Assembly: GCA_900546825.1 (NCBI GenBank)
Contig: UREE01000002.1
Location: 1 to 64,000 of the forward strand
DNA length: 64,000 bases
From: an uncultured Collinsella sp.
GTDB lineage: Bacteria; Actinomycetota; Coriobacteriia; Coriobacteriales; Coriobacteriaceae
Direction of reading: 5' to 3'
The translations under genes were made by a program, and so were the position numbers. The notes beneath the pieces are model-generated. The model had not been told where the DNA came from, did no database searches, and worked only from the letters and a program-made list of their open reading frames with translations. Shown here in pieces: positions 28,735 to 38,975 of the stretch (its first letter is position 1; every line of letters starts with the position of its first letter).

Positions 28735-29601
28735 CTAGCTCACGATATGCGAGCTCATATAATCGATAAAGCGCCTCGTGGCGATAGGCATGGTGTCCCA
28801 GCTGCGCCAAGCCGCCACCACATCACGCGAGGGAGCGTGCACGATGGGGCGCACGCAGATATCGGCCTTCATGCCCTCGACCGTACGACGGTAGAGCATG
28901 CTCACGCCAAGGCCTTCCTCCACCATCGCCATGATGGTGTAGTCGTCGGTCACCTCACTCGTCACGTGCGGTGACAGGCCATGCGCCGCGAATGCATCGA
29001 GCACCAGGCTCTGCTCGCCCTCATCCAGCAGCACAAACGGCTCGGACGCCAGGTCGGCAAGCGTAACCTTTTTCTTTGCCGTTAGCGGATGCGTGGTCGG
29101 CAACAATGCCACCAACTCGTCGTGATAGACCACGCGCTTCTCGAGCCCTGCGGTAAACCCACGCGCTGTAAAGCAAAAGTCAACCACGCCATCGTGCACC
29201 CACTGGGCGTTGCGCGTGTAATCGCCCTGTTTGAGGGTAAAGCGTACGCCCGGATGCAGGGCCCCAAAGTCGCGAATCACGCGCGGCAGTACGGTGCGGC
29301 TCACGTTAGTAAACGTCGCGATACGAATATCAGTCGAGGAGAGCCCCAGCAACTCCTGGCGTTTGCCCTCAAGCTCGGCCTCGGCCGTTACGATCTGGCG
29401 TAGATACGGCAGATATTGTTTGCCGTCGCGCGTCAGTGAGACGCCCTGCTTGCCGCGCTCGATAATCGTGGTGCCCAGCTCGCGCTCGAGCGCCTTGACG
29501 GCTTGGCTCACCGCGCTTTGCGTATAGCCCAGCTCGTCGGCCGCACCCTTAAGACTGCCGCAATCGACCACCATACATACAATCTGATATCGCGATGCCA
29601 T
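28735..29601 (-). CDS. LysR-family regulator, divergent from the EamA transporter
   Basis: A 288-residue LysR protein. The winged helix (residues 1-60) includes GSLKGAADELGYTQSAVSQA and VKALERELGTTIIERG. The effector domain follows. It is divergent from the EamA transporter gene at 29760, the classic arrangement for a LysR regulator and its target. A T-N11-A box lies between them at 29662-29680. Confidence 0.9.
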   Translation of the reverse strand: MASRYQIVCMVVDCGSLKGAADELGYTQSAVSQAVKALERELGTTIIERGKQGVSLTRDGKQYLPYLRQIVTAEAELEGKRQELLGLSSTDIRIATFTNVSRTVLPRVIRDFGALHPGVRFTLKQGDYTRNAQWVHDGVVDFCFTARGFTAGLEKRVVYHDELVALLPTTHPLTAKKKVTLADLASEPFVLLDEGEQSLVLDAFAAHGLSPHVTSEVTDDYTIMAMVEEGLGVSMLYRRTVEGMKADICVRPIVHAPSRDVVAAWRSWDTMPIATRRFIDYMSSHIVS

Positions 29602-29661
29602 CGTGCCTCCACATCGATGTAGCCGTAAAACGTTTTGCCAGGACCTTTTCTGCTTACATTA

Positions 29662-29680
29662 GTATTTCTTAATCATACTG
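29662..29680. promoter_or_regulatory. candidate LysR box
   Basis: AGTAT and ATACT face each other across nine bases, fitting the T-N11-A pattern, in the middle of the divergent intergenic region. Confidence 0.5.
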
Positions 29681-29759
29681 AAGATACATTCGCTTTACTA
29701 CATCCATATCTGGGCGCAGAATCCTTTTTGCGAAACCGTTTTGTAACAAAAGGAGTCCC

Positions 29760-30662
29760 ATGGATCGCAAAAAAGCAATCGCGCTCTCATTTTCCGTTCC
29801 CGTCGCATGGGGCTTTTCGTACCCCCTCATGAAGATCGGCATGGATAGCATGAACGCCACGAGTATCGTTGCGCTGCGCTGCATCATCGCCTTTGCAGCG
29901 TGCCTGCTGCTCTTCCACAAGCACGCGCTGCGCATCAACCGCGACGTGATGATTCGTTCCGCCATCATCGGCGCCATCATGGCAACCGAGCTCACCTGCA
30001 TGTGCCTGGGCTCCAGCCTCACCTCGGCCTCCACCGCCGGCTTTTTGCAGAGCCTGACGGTCGTGATCGTACCGTTTGCCAACGCGGCCCTGCTGCGTCG
30101 CGCCCCCGAGCGCAAGGTGCTCATCGGCACCGCCATCGTCACCTGCGGCATGCTTTTGCTCTCGGGCGCCGACTTTACCAGCCTGAATCCCGGCGCGATC
30201 ATCATGCCGCTCTCGGCCTTTATCTATGCCGGCCACATTATCATCGCCAAGCGCTTTGTCGAAGAAGTCGATCCACTGGCTCTGGGCGTTTGGCAGCTGG
30301 GCTTCGGCGGCTTGTTCTCGGGTATCGCCGCATTTACCTTTGGCGGCTTCACGCTTCCCAGCACGCCGAGCGAGATCGTCGTTATCGTTGCGCTCGCACT
30401 CGTCTGCTCTGCCTACGGCTTTATCACCCAGACGCTCGTGCAGCCCCACGTACCTGCCGAAACCACTGGCTTCGCCTTCTCGCTCGAGCCGGTCTGCTCC
30501 GCCGTCTTCTCGTTTTTCCTGGTCGGCGAGGTCCTGAGCTCCATCGCCTTCTTTGGCGCCGCCCTCATCCTCACCGGCGTCATGGTGGCAACCGTCGAGC
30601 TTCCGCGCCTTCGCGCACATGGACACGCTCATATGGCAGGAGCGCCCGAGCACGTCTCGTAG
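29760..30662 (+). CDS. EamA/DMT-family metabolite exporter
   Basis: A 300-residue transporter with ten hydrophobic segments in two EamA halves. The N-terminal SFSVPVAWGFSYPLMKIGMD and the second-half FAFSLEPVCSAVFSFFLVGE are standard DMT markers. Such proteins export amino acids or other metabolites; the substrate is unknown. AAAGGAG precedes the ATG at 29760. It is the likely target of the divergent LysR gene. Confidence 0.88.
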   Translation: MDRKKAIALSFSVPVAWGFSYPLMKIGMDSMNATSIVALRCIIAFAACLLLFHKHALRINRDVMIRSAIIGAIMATELTCMCLGSSLTSASTAGFLQSLTVVIVPFANAALLRRAPERKVLIGTAIVTCGMLLLSGADFTSLNPGAIIMPLSAFIYAGHIIIAKRFVEEVDPLALGVWQLGFGGLFSGIAAFTFGGFTLPSTPSEIVVIVALALVCSAYGFITQTLVQPHVPAETTGFAFSLEPVCSAVFSFFLVGEVLSSIAFFGAALILTGVMVATVELPRLRAHGHAHMAGAPEHVS

Positions 30663-30750
30663 ACTCCGCTCTTCATACAGCCGTGGCATAAAGGCAACCG
30701 GTGCGCCTTTACAATAGATACCAACAGAGCATCTGCCATAAAGGAGCCCC

Positions 30751-31476
30751 ATGGACACCGCAACCCGCGACCGCAACATAGCAACTTGGTTGGGCGATGC
30801 GCCGCAGCCGGTACGTGACACGACGAACCAGCTGCTCGAGCGCATCGCCCTTTTGCGTGCCGAGCAGACCATCTACCCGGCACAAGACGACATCCTCAAT
30901 GCCCTCGCCTACACGCCGGCCGACCAGGTCAAGGTCGTCATCTTGGGTCAAGACCCCTATCACGGGCCCAACCAGGCCATGGGGCTGTCGTTTTCGGTCC
31001 CCGCGACGCAAACCAAGTTGCCGCCGAGCCTGCGTAACATCTATAAGGAGCTCAAAGCCGATCTGGACTGCCCCATTCCCGCCACGGGAGACCTCACCCC
31101 CTGGGCTCAACAGGGCGTCCTGCTCCTCAACACAACGCTCACCGTGCGCGAGCATGCCGCGAACTCGCATGCCAAGCTGGGCTGGAGCACGCTTACCGAC
31201 TACGTTATCGAGCGCTGCTGCCAGCTGCCCCAGCCGGTCGTCTTTTTGGCATGGGGCCGCTTTGCCCAGCAAATGGTTGAGGGCAAGCTCGACGCGATCG
31301 GCGCGGGCAAGGCAACCGGCAAGTTCTGCCTAGCTTCTACGCACCCCTCGCCGCTTTCGGCCAACCGCGCCACGGCAGAACTCCCCGCCTTTATAGGGTC
31401 GCGCCCCTTCTCGGCAGCCAATCGGCTACTCGAACAGCACGGCTCGACCCCCGTCAACTGGACTTGCCTCGGCTAA
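30751..31476 (+). CDS. ung: uracil-DNA glycosylase (family 1)
   Basis: A 241-residue enzyme that removes uracil from DNA to start base excision repair. The water-activating motif GQDPYHG is at residues 66-72 and the minor-groove loop HPSPLSANR near residue 194; both are intact. PWAQQGVLLLNTTLTVR is another family signature. The ATG at 30751 follows AAGGAG. A bidirectional terminator follows. Confidence 0.97.
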   Translation: MDTATRDRNIATWLGDAPQPVRDTTNQLLERIALLRAEQTIYPAQDDILNALAYTPADQVKVVILGQDPYHGPNQAMGLSFSVPATQTKLPPSLRNIYKELKADLDCPIPATGDLTPWAQQGVLLLNTTLTVREHAANSHAKLGWSTLTDYVIERCCQLPQPVVFLAWGRFAQQMVEGKLDAIGAGKATGKFCLASTHPSPLSANRATAELPAFIGSRPFSAANRLLEQHGSTPVNWTCLG

Positions 31477-31491
31477 AAATCAATACATCAA

Positions 31492-31525
31492 AAACGCGCC
31501 CGACGGATTTCCATCGGGCGCGTTT
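31492..31525. terminator. bidirectional terminator between ung and the SDR gene
   Basis: AAACGCGCCCGA pairs with TCGGGCGCGTTT around a 10-base loop, with A and T runs at the two sides. Confidence 0.8.
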
Positions 31526-31526
31526 C

Positions 31527-32207
31527 CTATTCGGGCCAAATAAATTGTGTGCGGCCGGCCTCGCCGCCATCGATCAGCAGGCTCTGCCCGGTCATAAACC
31601 GGTTGGTCACGCCCGCAAAGTAGATCCACTCGGCGATCTCTTGGGCGGTGGCCCAGCGTTTAAGCGGCGTGAGCTCCATAATCTGGTTCCACAGGCGCTC
31701 GTCTTCCATCACGCAACGGTTGAGCGGCGTGATAACGCCGCCCGGGTCCACACTGTTGGCGATGGCCTGCGGTGCTAGGCGGTTTGCAAGGTTCTTGGTG
31801 TAGGCGATAACGCCGCCCTTGCTGGCGGCATAGGCGGGAAACTCCGATCCCGTATGTCCGCTCGCCGACCCCACATTGACCACGGATTTGATAGCCGGCG
31901 TCGGCTTGGCGGCAAGCCCCTCCCCCACAAAGGCGTAGCGCTCGGTCACGTTGATGGTGCCACGCAGGTTGGCGGCGATGTCATCGGCCGAATCCTGCGT
32001 ACCGGCAACGTTCACGATTACCTGAGGCTCAAGGTTGCCCGGAAACGAGTCCGGCTCGCGGACATCAACGATCAGATGGCGGTAGCGCTCGTGTTCGATC
32101 GCCGCCAGCAGCAGATCAAAGCCCACGACCTCGTGACCCTCGTCCAAAAAGCGCTGCACGCACGCGGCTCCGATACCGCCCGAAGCGCCCGTGATCAAAA
32201 CCCGCAT
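31527..32207 (-). CDS. short-chain dehydrogenase/reductase
   Basis: A 226-residue SDR. The NAD(P)-binding loop is GASGGIG (residues 7-13). The catalytic tetrad is visible as Ser114 in NVGSASGHTG and Tyr126/Lys130 in YAASK. Substrate unknown; such enzymes often reduce hydroxysteroids or keto acids. The ATG follows AAGGAG and lies nine bases past the queuosine-precursor transporter gene, so the two form an operon. Confidence 0.88.
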   Translation of the reverse strand: MRVLITGASGGIGAACVQRFLDEGHEVVGFDLLLAAIEHERYRHLIVDVREPDSFPGNLEPQVIVNVAGTQDSADDIAANLRGTINVTERYAFVGEGLAAKPTPAIKSVVNVGSASGHTGSEFPAYAASKGGVIAYTKNLANRLAPQAIANSVDPGGVITPLNRCVMEDERLWNQIMELTPLKRWATAQEIAEWIYFAGVTNRFMTGQSLLIDGGEAGRTQFIWPE

Positions 32208-32216
32208 ACTTGCTCC

Positions 32217-32939
32217 TTAGGCGGTTGCGTGGCGCTCGAGGTACTCGGCGCCCACGTTCTCGCGCTCCCAGCCACGCACAACCTTGTAGCCCACGGGGCT
32301 CAGGAAGACCTCGCACAGCAGCTCGGCGACGGCGCCCGTCAGCGAGCACATAATGACCTGCACCCAAGTCCAACCAAAGAACGTGTGGCTCACCACAATG
32401 GCAAAGACCAAGTTGTCGATAAACTGGCCAACACCCGTGGACACATAGGAGCGGAAGGCAAAGCTCGCAAAGTTATTCTTTTTGAGCATACGGCCGAGCG
32501 ACTGGTTGAGCGTGGAATTAACCACGGCAGAAACGAGCATTGCCAGCGAAGAGCCCAGCACCACGTACCAGGTGCCGCCAATGGTGGCGTTAAGGGCAGT
32601 GTTGACCTCGATCATGCCCGTGTCGTAGTAAGCGCCCCACATGCCGGGCGTGAGCGAGCACGCCCAAAAGCACAGGCTCACGGCCAGGTTGACCAGCAGC
32701 GCGAGGACAGAGATTTTGATGGATGCCTTGGCGCCAAAGCGCTTGCAGATCATGTCCTGGCACAAAAACGAAACCCAGCTCACCACAAAGCCGCAATCGA
32801 GTGCCAGATACGGCAGGCTGATAAGCTCTTTGTTGGCCAGCAGGTTCATCATGATGACACTCACGAAAAACAGCGAAACCGTTGCCGCGGGAATGCTCCG
32901 CAACAGGACCTTGTAGTCCTCCATGACCTTCTTGATCAT
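32217..32939 (-). CDS. VUT-family queuosine-precursor transporter (YhhQ-like)
   Basis: A 240-residue membrane protein with about six helices of the vitamin-uptake-like (DUF165/YhhQ) family, which imports queuine or preQ0/preQ1 for tRNA modification. The segment FLCQDMICKRFGAKASIKISV and the VGQFIDNLVFAIVVSH helix fit the family. A good promoter and an about 80-nt leader with a candidate riboswitch lie upstream. The ribosome site AAAGGAG falls in the leader tail. Confidence 0.85.
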   Translation of the reverse strand: MIKKVMEDYKVLLRSIPAATVSLFFVSVIMMNLLANKELISLPYLALDCGFVVSWVSFLCQDMICKRFGAKASIKISVLALLVNLAVSLCFWACSLTPGMWGAYYDTGMIEVNTALNATIGGTWYVVLGSSLAMLVSAVVNSTLNQSLGRMLKKNNFASFAFRSYVSTGVGQFIDNLVFAIVVSHTFFGWTWVQVIMCSLTGAVAELLCEVFLSPVGYKVVRGWERENVGAEYLERHATA

Positions 32940-32942
32940 TAT

Positions 32943-32995
32943 GTACTCCTTTGGTTTTAGGTTTAACGAGCAGGATATCGGACCCGAACTGCTCG
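32943..32995 (-). promoter_or_regulatory. candidate preQ1-I-like riboswitch in the transporter leader
   Basis: On the minus strand, CGAGCAG and CTGCTCG (32989-32995 with 32967-32973) form a 7-bp stem with a 15-base loop, followed by an A-rich tail (TTAAACCTAAAACC) running into AAAGGAG. A single stem, pyrimidine-containing loop and A-rich tail into the ribosome site is the preQ1-I plan, and the gene transports queuosine precursors. The loop does not match the consensus closely. Confidence 0.35.
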
Positions 32996-33024
32996 GACGT
33001 CACGGGCTTGAGACGACGATGGGT

Positions 33025-33053
33025 ATAATAGCCGCTCACACGGCATCAGGCAA
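33025..33053 (-). promoter_or_regulatory. promoter of the queuosine-precursor transporter operon
   Basis: On the minus strand TTGCCT (33053-33048) and TATTAT (33030-33025) are spaced 17 bases apart, a good sigma-A-type match. Confidence 0.55.
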
Positions 33054-33095
33054 GCAAACGGCGCGGCAGCCCCACAGGGCCACCGCGCCGATGCA

Positions 33096-34709
<1,614 letters not shown>

Positions 34710-34794
34710 GCGGATCCTTTCTTGCATTGAGTGCATTACGTCGATGTAACCGCACTATTGTAGCCGCGAAATCCCGCTCTAGGGCGCCTATCAG

Positions 34795-34844
34795 GACAAA
34801 TTCATCAGTTGGGACCTGGGTAGCCGGCCCAATCCGAATTTGTC
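34795..34844. repeat. stem-loop with GACAAATTC/GAATTTGTC arms
   Basis: Perfect 9-bp outer arms (34795-34803 and 34836-34844) and an inner TTGGG/CCCAA pair with a GGGACC core. It resembles the other GGGAC-containing palindromes. It lies upstream of the GntR operon. Confidence 0.6.
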
Positions 34845-34863
34845 TCTTGCGTAACTGTACATA

Positions 34864-34897
34864 GTGTATATATACTGTGCTTACCGGTTATATACAC
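34864..34897. promoter_or_regulatory. inverted-repeat operator of the GntR operon
   Basis: GTGTATATA (34864-34872) and TATATACAC (34889-34897) are perfect 9-bp arms with a 16-base spacer, 27 bp before the GntR start. YtrA-type GntR repressors bind such repeats at their own promoters. Confidence 0.55.
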
Positions 34898-34924
34898 GTG
34901 TAGCCCAACAGCTAAGGAGCCGCT

Positions 34925-35305
34925 GTGGACATCATCCTATCCAATTCGAGCGACAAGCCCATCTACGAGCAGATCTCCTCGCAGGTCAAAGCTCAGATCC
35001 TTTCGGGCGCACTCGCTGCGGGAGCCAAACTCCCCAGCATCCGTGCACTCGCGAGCGACCTCGGTGTGAGCGTCATTACCACCAAGCGTGCCTATGCCGA
35101 CCTGGAACAGCTCGGCTTTATCTGCACCGTGCAGGGCAAGGGCTGCTTTGTCGCCGAGGGAAACCAGGAGCTCTTGCGCGAAAACCAGCTCTGCCATATC
35201 GAAGAGTTGCTTGCGCAGGCCGCTACGCAGGCCGAAACCCTGGGCGTCACGCGCGACAAATTGCACGAGATGCTCGACCTTGTAGCCCCCGAAACCATGC
35301 AGTAG
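34925..35305 (+). CDS. YtrA-subfamily GntR transcriptional regulator
   Basis: A 126-residue short GntR repressor. The N-terminal winged helix (residues 10-75) has KPIYEQISSQVKAQILSGAL, LPSIRALASDLGVSVITTKR and AYADLEQLGFICTVQGKG. The C-terminal tail is a short helical dimerisation segment, which places it in the YtrA class. These usually control an adjacent ABC exporter, and one begins 24 bp downstream. It starts with GTG at 34925 after AAGGAG. A 9-bp-arm inverted repeat upstream is its likely operator. Confidence 0.9.
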   Translation: MDIILSNSSDKPIYEQISSQVKAQILSGALAAGAKLPSIRALASDLGVSVITTKRAYADLEQLGFICTVQGKGCFVAEGNQELLRENQLCHIEELLAQAATQAETLGVTRDKLHEMLDLVAPETMQ

Positions 35306-35328
35306 CCATCTGCAAGAAAGGCTATACC

Positions 35329-36210
35329 ATGCAAAACTTGCTAGAACTCAAAGGCGTTTCACGCCGCGTAAGCGACCGCTTTTCGCTACGCGATGTCACA
35401 CTCACCGTGGAGCCCGGCCAGATTGTCGGCTTTGTGGGCGCAAACGGCGCCGGCAAGACAACGACCATTCGCGCCGCGCTCGGGCTCATAAAGCTCGATG
35501 CCGGCGAGGTGCAGCTGCTTGGCCAGCGCTGCGATGCCAATGCGCCCGGCGAGGCACAGCGCCACCTGCGCTCCCGCGTAGGCCTTGTCCTGGACACGTG
35601 CCCCTTCCCCTCCACGCTCAAGGTAGGCCAGATCGAGAGGCTCGTAGGCCCGGCGTACCCCACGTGGAGTAGCGAAACGTTCGCCAGATTTATCGACCGA
35701 TTTGGCCTTGATCCCAAAGCCAAGGTCAAAGACCTCTCCCGCGGCATGGGCATGAAGCTGCAGCTCGCCTGTGCGCTCAGCCACAATGCCAAGCTGCTCG
35801 TTTTGGACGAAGCCACCGCGGGCCTCGATCCCATGGCGCGCGAGGAACTACTCGATGAGCTGCTCGCCTTTGTTTCCGACGGCCAGCGCAGCGTACTGCT
35901 CTCGAGCCACATTACGTCCGACCTCGATCGTACCGCCGACCGCGTCATCTGCATCGATAACGGCTCGATTGTATTTGACCTGCCGCGCGAGGACATTACC
36001 GACCGCGCCGGCATCGCCCACTGTACCCAAGCACAGGCCGCCGAGCTTACGGCTTGCGTCGAAGGCGCCCGTGCCGCCCGCCACGCCTATAGCGTGGACG
36101 TGCTCGTGCCCAACCGTCGCGATACGCTCGAGGCTTTCCCCGAGATTCCCTGCGATCGGGCAACCATTGATGATTATCTTCGCCTCATGCTGAAAGGGGC
36201 TTCGAAATGA
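35329..36210 (+). CDS. ABC transporter ATP-binding protein
   Basis: A 293-residue ABC ATPase. Walker A is GANGAGKTT, the signature is LSRGMGMKLQLA and Walker B is LLVLDEATAGLDP, with the switch histidine in LLSSHI. The C-terminal 70 residues resemble the tail of YtrB/CcmA-type exporters. The ATG at 35329 was chosen; the frame stays open upstream to 34864 by chance, overlapping the GntR gene. It overlaps the permease by four bases, so the three genes form one operon, probably for export of a stress agent such as a cell-wall antibiotic. Confidence 0.9.
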   Translation: MQNLLELKGVSRRVSDRFSLRDVTLTVEPGQIVGFVGANGAGKTTTIRAALGLIKLDAGEVQLLGQRCDANAPGEAQRHLRSRVGLVLDTCPFPSTLKVGQIERLVGPAYPTWSSETFARFIDRFGLDPKAKVKDLSRGMGMKLQLACALSHNAKLLVLDEATAGLDPMAREELLDELLAFVSDGQRSVLLSSHITSDLDRTADRVICIDNGSIVFDLPREDITDRAGIAHCTQAQAAELTACVEGARAARHAYSVDVLVPNRRDTLEAFPEIPCDRATIDDYLRLMLKGASK

Positions 36211-36905
36211 AACGCGCCTTTATGTCCGAGCTCGCCATCGTTCGCACGCTTATCCCGAGTATTGCGGGCGTCGGCTTATTTATATTCATCGTGTTGACCC
36301 TCGCCAACGCATCGGATGGAGATTCCGGCATGAGTGCCGGCGCCTGTGCAGTCAGCGCCATGTCGCCCATCATGGTCATGAGCTCGCTGGCCGGCTTCGA
36401 CAATCAAAACGGATGGGAGCGCTATCGGGCAACGCTGCCCATCTCGCGCAAAGACATTATTTGTGCCCGCTACCTGTGCATCGTTGTCTTCTCGGCCATC
36501 ATGGCCTGCGCCGCCGTGCTTTTGAACATCATCGTCCTTCCGCTCTTCAACAGTGCGGGCGTGACCTCGACAGGACAAACCGTCTTTGAGATCGCAATCG
36601 CCTCGGCAGCCTCGATGCTCATCTCACTCATGATGGTATTTCTGGCGCAGCCGCTGTTCTTTCGCTTTGGACACATGGAGGCGTTGCGCCTATCCGTTGG
36701 CCTGTTTGCCCTGCTTGGTTGCGGCACCATGGCCACGCTGAGCTCCTCCAACCCCATCAGCAACCGGCTCATGTCGATTGCCGGAGCGAATCCCGATCCT
36801 GCCGTCCTCGGCTGCTTGTGCGCAGGAATTGCCGTCCTGGCCCTCGTGCTCTTTGCAATGAGCTGCACCATCAGCACCAAGGTCTATCGAACACGCGACC
36901 TGTAG
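36207..36905 (+). CDS. ABC-2-type permease
   Basis: A 232-residue membrane protein with six hydrophobic segments. WERYRATLPISRKDIICARY in the loop after the second helix is a hallmark of small ABC-2 permeases of this type. It pairs with the ATPase encoded just upstream (ATGA overlap). Substrate unknown. Confidence 0.85.
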   Translation: MKRAFMSELAIVRTLIPSIAGVGLFIFIVLTLANASDGDSGMSAGACAVSAMSPIMVMSSLAGFDNQNGWERYRATLPISRKDIICARYLCIVVFSAIMACAAVLLNIIVLPLFNSAGVTSTGQTVFEIAIASAASMLISLMMVFLAQPLFFRFGHMEALRLSVGLFALLGCGTMATLSSSNPISNRLMSIAGANPDPAVLGCLCAGIAVLALVLFAMSCTISTKVYRTRDL

Positions 36906-36993
36906 CCACGCGAGCCTCGATCCACGAAGGACGCGGTCGTCCCCTCCCCGCAAATCCGTGGCAAACGGCATGTCCCCGGCGTGCGCCACCGCG

Positions 36994-38295
36994 CTACTTG
37001 CGCAGCGGCTTGGGCAGCGGAATGCCAGCGGCGATAACGGCGGCGATGATCATGCAGACGATACCCTTGAGCGGGAAGCACATGAGCAGCAGGCCCACGA
37101 CCATGACCGGCTGACGCATGACGGCACCCATCGTCGAGGCGGTACAGACGGCGACGCAAAAGACCGGGTCGGCGCCCGTAAGGACGGCAAGGCCGTAGCC
37201 CAGGCTCACGCCCGAGAAGATAACGGGGAAGAAGTGACCGCCGCGCCAGCCCAGGTTGATGAGGGCGGGCGTCAGCATGGCCTTGACAAGACCGGTTGCA
37301 ATAAGCACGCCAGCGGGAATGGTCATATAGGTCTTCATAAGCACATCGGCCTGCGTCTCGCCGGCAAACATGGTGTAGGGCAGGACCGTACCGCAGATGG
37401 CGAGCGCCAAACCGGCGAGCATGGCCTTGACGACAGGGCGCTCCCCTATGGCGTGGGCCAACGCCTCGCTCGCGTGCTCCGAGACAAAGTACAGCCAGCC
37501 ACAGGCCGTGCCGACGAGCGCCAGGGGAATGAGCCAGGTAAGCTCCAGGTTGCCCACCTGCGCGGCCTCGAACCTGGGCATACCCATGCCGCCGCCCACA
37601 AGCTGGCCAAGCAGCAGGTAGGTGCCCAGGCCACCGGCAATCGCGATACCGTAGACCACGGTCTTTTGCGCCTTGGGCAGTTTGATGGTGATCTCGCCGG
37701 ACGCGGACTCATCGTCATTGGCACCCTGACCGTCAGCACTTCCGGCGAGCGGCGCCACAAAGCCAAAGACGGGCGCGGTAAAGAGCGCCGTCAGCGCGGC
37801 CTGGGTGCCCAACAGCGTGAGCTCCCTAAACTCGGCGCCAAAGCGGCGCATGCGGTCGCCGACCCAGCTGCACAGGCCCGCGATGACGCCGGTCAGGCCG
37901 GCTTCTGGTCCAATGCTTCCGCCAAACAGCAGCGGCAGCAACGCCGCAAGCGAAAGCTTGCCCAGGTTGTCGTACGGGTAGCGGCCGTCGCGCTTTACCT
38001 TGGCCATCACCTGGTTGAGGTCATCAGTCTTGGCGCCCGTAAGCTTTTCGTACAGACCGATCAGCAGGCCGCCCAGCAGGCAGACGAAAAACGGGTACGG
38101 CAGAAAACCGAACGGACCGCTCGCGAGCTCGGGCGAAGCGACGCCCAGCATATGCGGGATCTCGGTCCATAGATAGTCGATGCCATGCTCCATCGCAAAG
38201 AAGAACAGCCAAACCGCGGCGCCCGCAAACGCACCGGTCACAGCCACGCTCACTAAAAACAGCGCACGGTTTTTGGGTTTGGCAAGGTTACCCAT
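36994..38295 (-). CDS. ClC-family chloride channel/antiporter
   Basis: A 433-residue membrane protein of the voltage-gated chloride channel family. The conserved GSIGPEAGLTG and GWRGGHFFPVIFSG motifs, which line the anion path, are both present. It moves chloride or fluoride, either as a channel or as a proton exchanger. There is an insert of charged residues near 200-225 (GQGANDDESASGE). No regulatory CBS domains are present. The ATG at 38295 follows GGAGGA. Confidence 0.88.
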   Translation of the reverse strand: MGNLAKPKNRALFLVSVAVTGAFAGAAVWLFFFAMEHGIDYLWTEIPHMLGVASPELASGPFGFLPYPFFVCLLGGLLIGLYEKLTGAKTDDLNQVMAKVKRDGRYPYDNLGKLSLAALLPLLFGGSIGPEAGLTGVIAGLCSWVGDRMRRFGAEFRELTLLGTQAALTALFTAPVFGFVAPLAGSADGQGANDDESASGEITIKLPKAQKTVVYGIAIAGGLGTYLLLGQLVGGGMGMPRFEAAQVGNLELTWLIPLALVGTACGWLYFVSEHASEALAHAIGERPVVKAMLAGLALAICGTVLPYTMFAGETQADVLMKTYMTIPAGVLIATGLVKAMLTPALINLGWRGGHFFPVIFSGVSLGYGLAVLTGADPVFCVAVCTASTMGAVMRQPVMVVGLLLMCFPLKGIVCMIIAAVIAAGIPLPKPLRK

Positions 38296-38420
38296 CGGGT
38301 CCTCCCGTGGTCAAAGTCGACATAGTTACGTTTTATTGTAGAGCGAGTGTGGCCCAGACAAGCCAACCGTCTGCGCTGTAAACGGAGCCACTGGGAACCA
38401 CGGCAGGACAGGCTCAAGAC

Positions 38421-38939
38421 TTATCCGTTGATAATCGAGGCAATCTCGCGCAAATCGTCGGCAAAGTAGATGCCTTGCTGGCGCTGCGGACTCGATAAGC
38501 CCTTATCGATCATATGCCCGAGCAGCACCTTGAGGTCGTTGTAGTAACCGTCCAGGTTATACAGGATGCACGGAGCACTCAGGTGTCCCAACGATACCGC
38601 AGACATGACCTCGGCAATCTCCTCGAGCGAGCGGGCGTTGAGCGCGTCGCCAAGCTCGATCATCTTGGCCTTGCGCTCGGCCATGTCGCTCGTCACGATA
38701 AGGTCGTCGATACCGTCGTGCTGATACTCCGCCTCGATAAAAAAGCTTGGCTCCACGCCGGTCACGTGTCCGCCGGCATCGAGCACGCTATCGGCAAGCG
38801 CGCCCATCAGCCCCGACTTGGACCCGCCGTATACCAGCGCGTGTCCGTTGGCGCCAATCCAGTTGCCCAGCTCCTGCACCGCGGGCAGAAACGCCGGGTC
38901 ATTACCGACGCTGGCACCCAGATACACGGTGATATTCAT
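38421..38939 (-). CDS. LOG-family (TIGR00730) protein lacking the PGGxGT motif
   Basis: A 172-residue Rossmann-fold protein of the LOG (lysine decarboxylase-like, cytokinin-activating) family. The N-terminal VYLGASVGNDP, the YGGSKSGLMGALADSVL loop and the nucleotide-binding MAERKAKMIE segment are recognisable. The catalytic motif, normally PGGxGTxxE, is missing: the sequence passes from ELGDALNAR directly to SLEEIAEV, as if about five residues had been deleted. It probably cannot hydrolyse nucleoside monophosphates in the usual way. Frame and length are otherwise normal, so it is not an obvious pseudogene. Confidence 0.8.
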   Translation of the reverse strand: MNITVYLGASVGNDPAFLPAVQELGNWIGANGHALVYGGSKSGLMGALADSVLDAGGHVTGVEPSFFIEAEYQHDGIDDLIVTSDMAERKAKMIELGDALNARSLEEIAEVMSAVSLGHLSAPCILYNLDGYYNDLKVLLGHMIDKGLSSPQRQQGIYFADDLREIASIING

Positions 38940-38975
38940 ATTCAGTCCCCCTCGTCGTGACGCACGGCGCCCGTT

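Noticed and set aside
34864..35328. N-terminal extension of the ABC ATPase
   Set aside because: The frame is open but overlaps the GntR gene and operator; ABC homology begins only at 35329.
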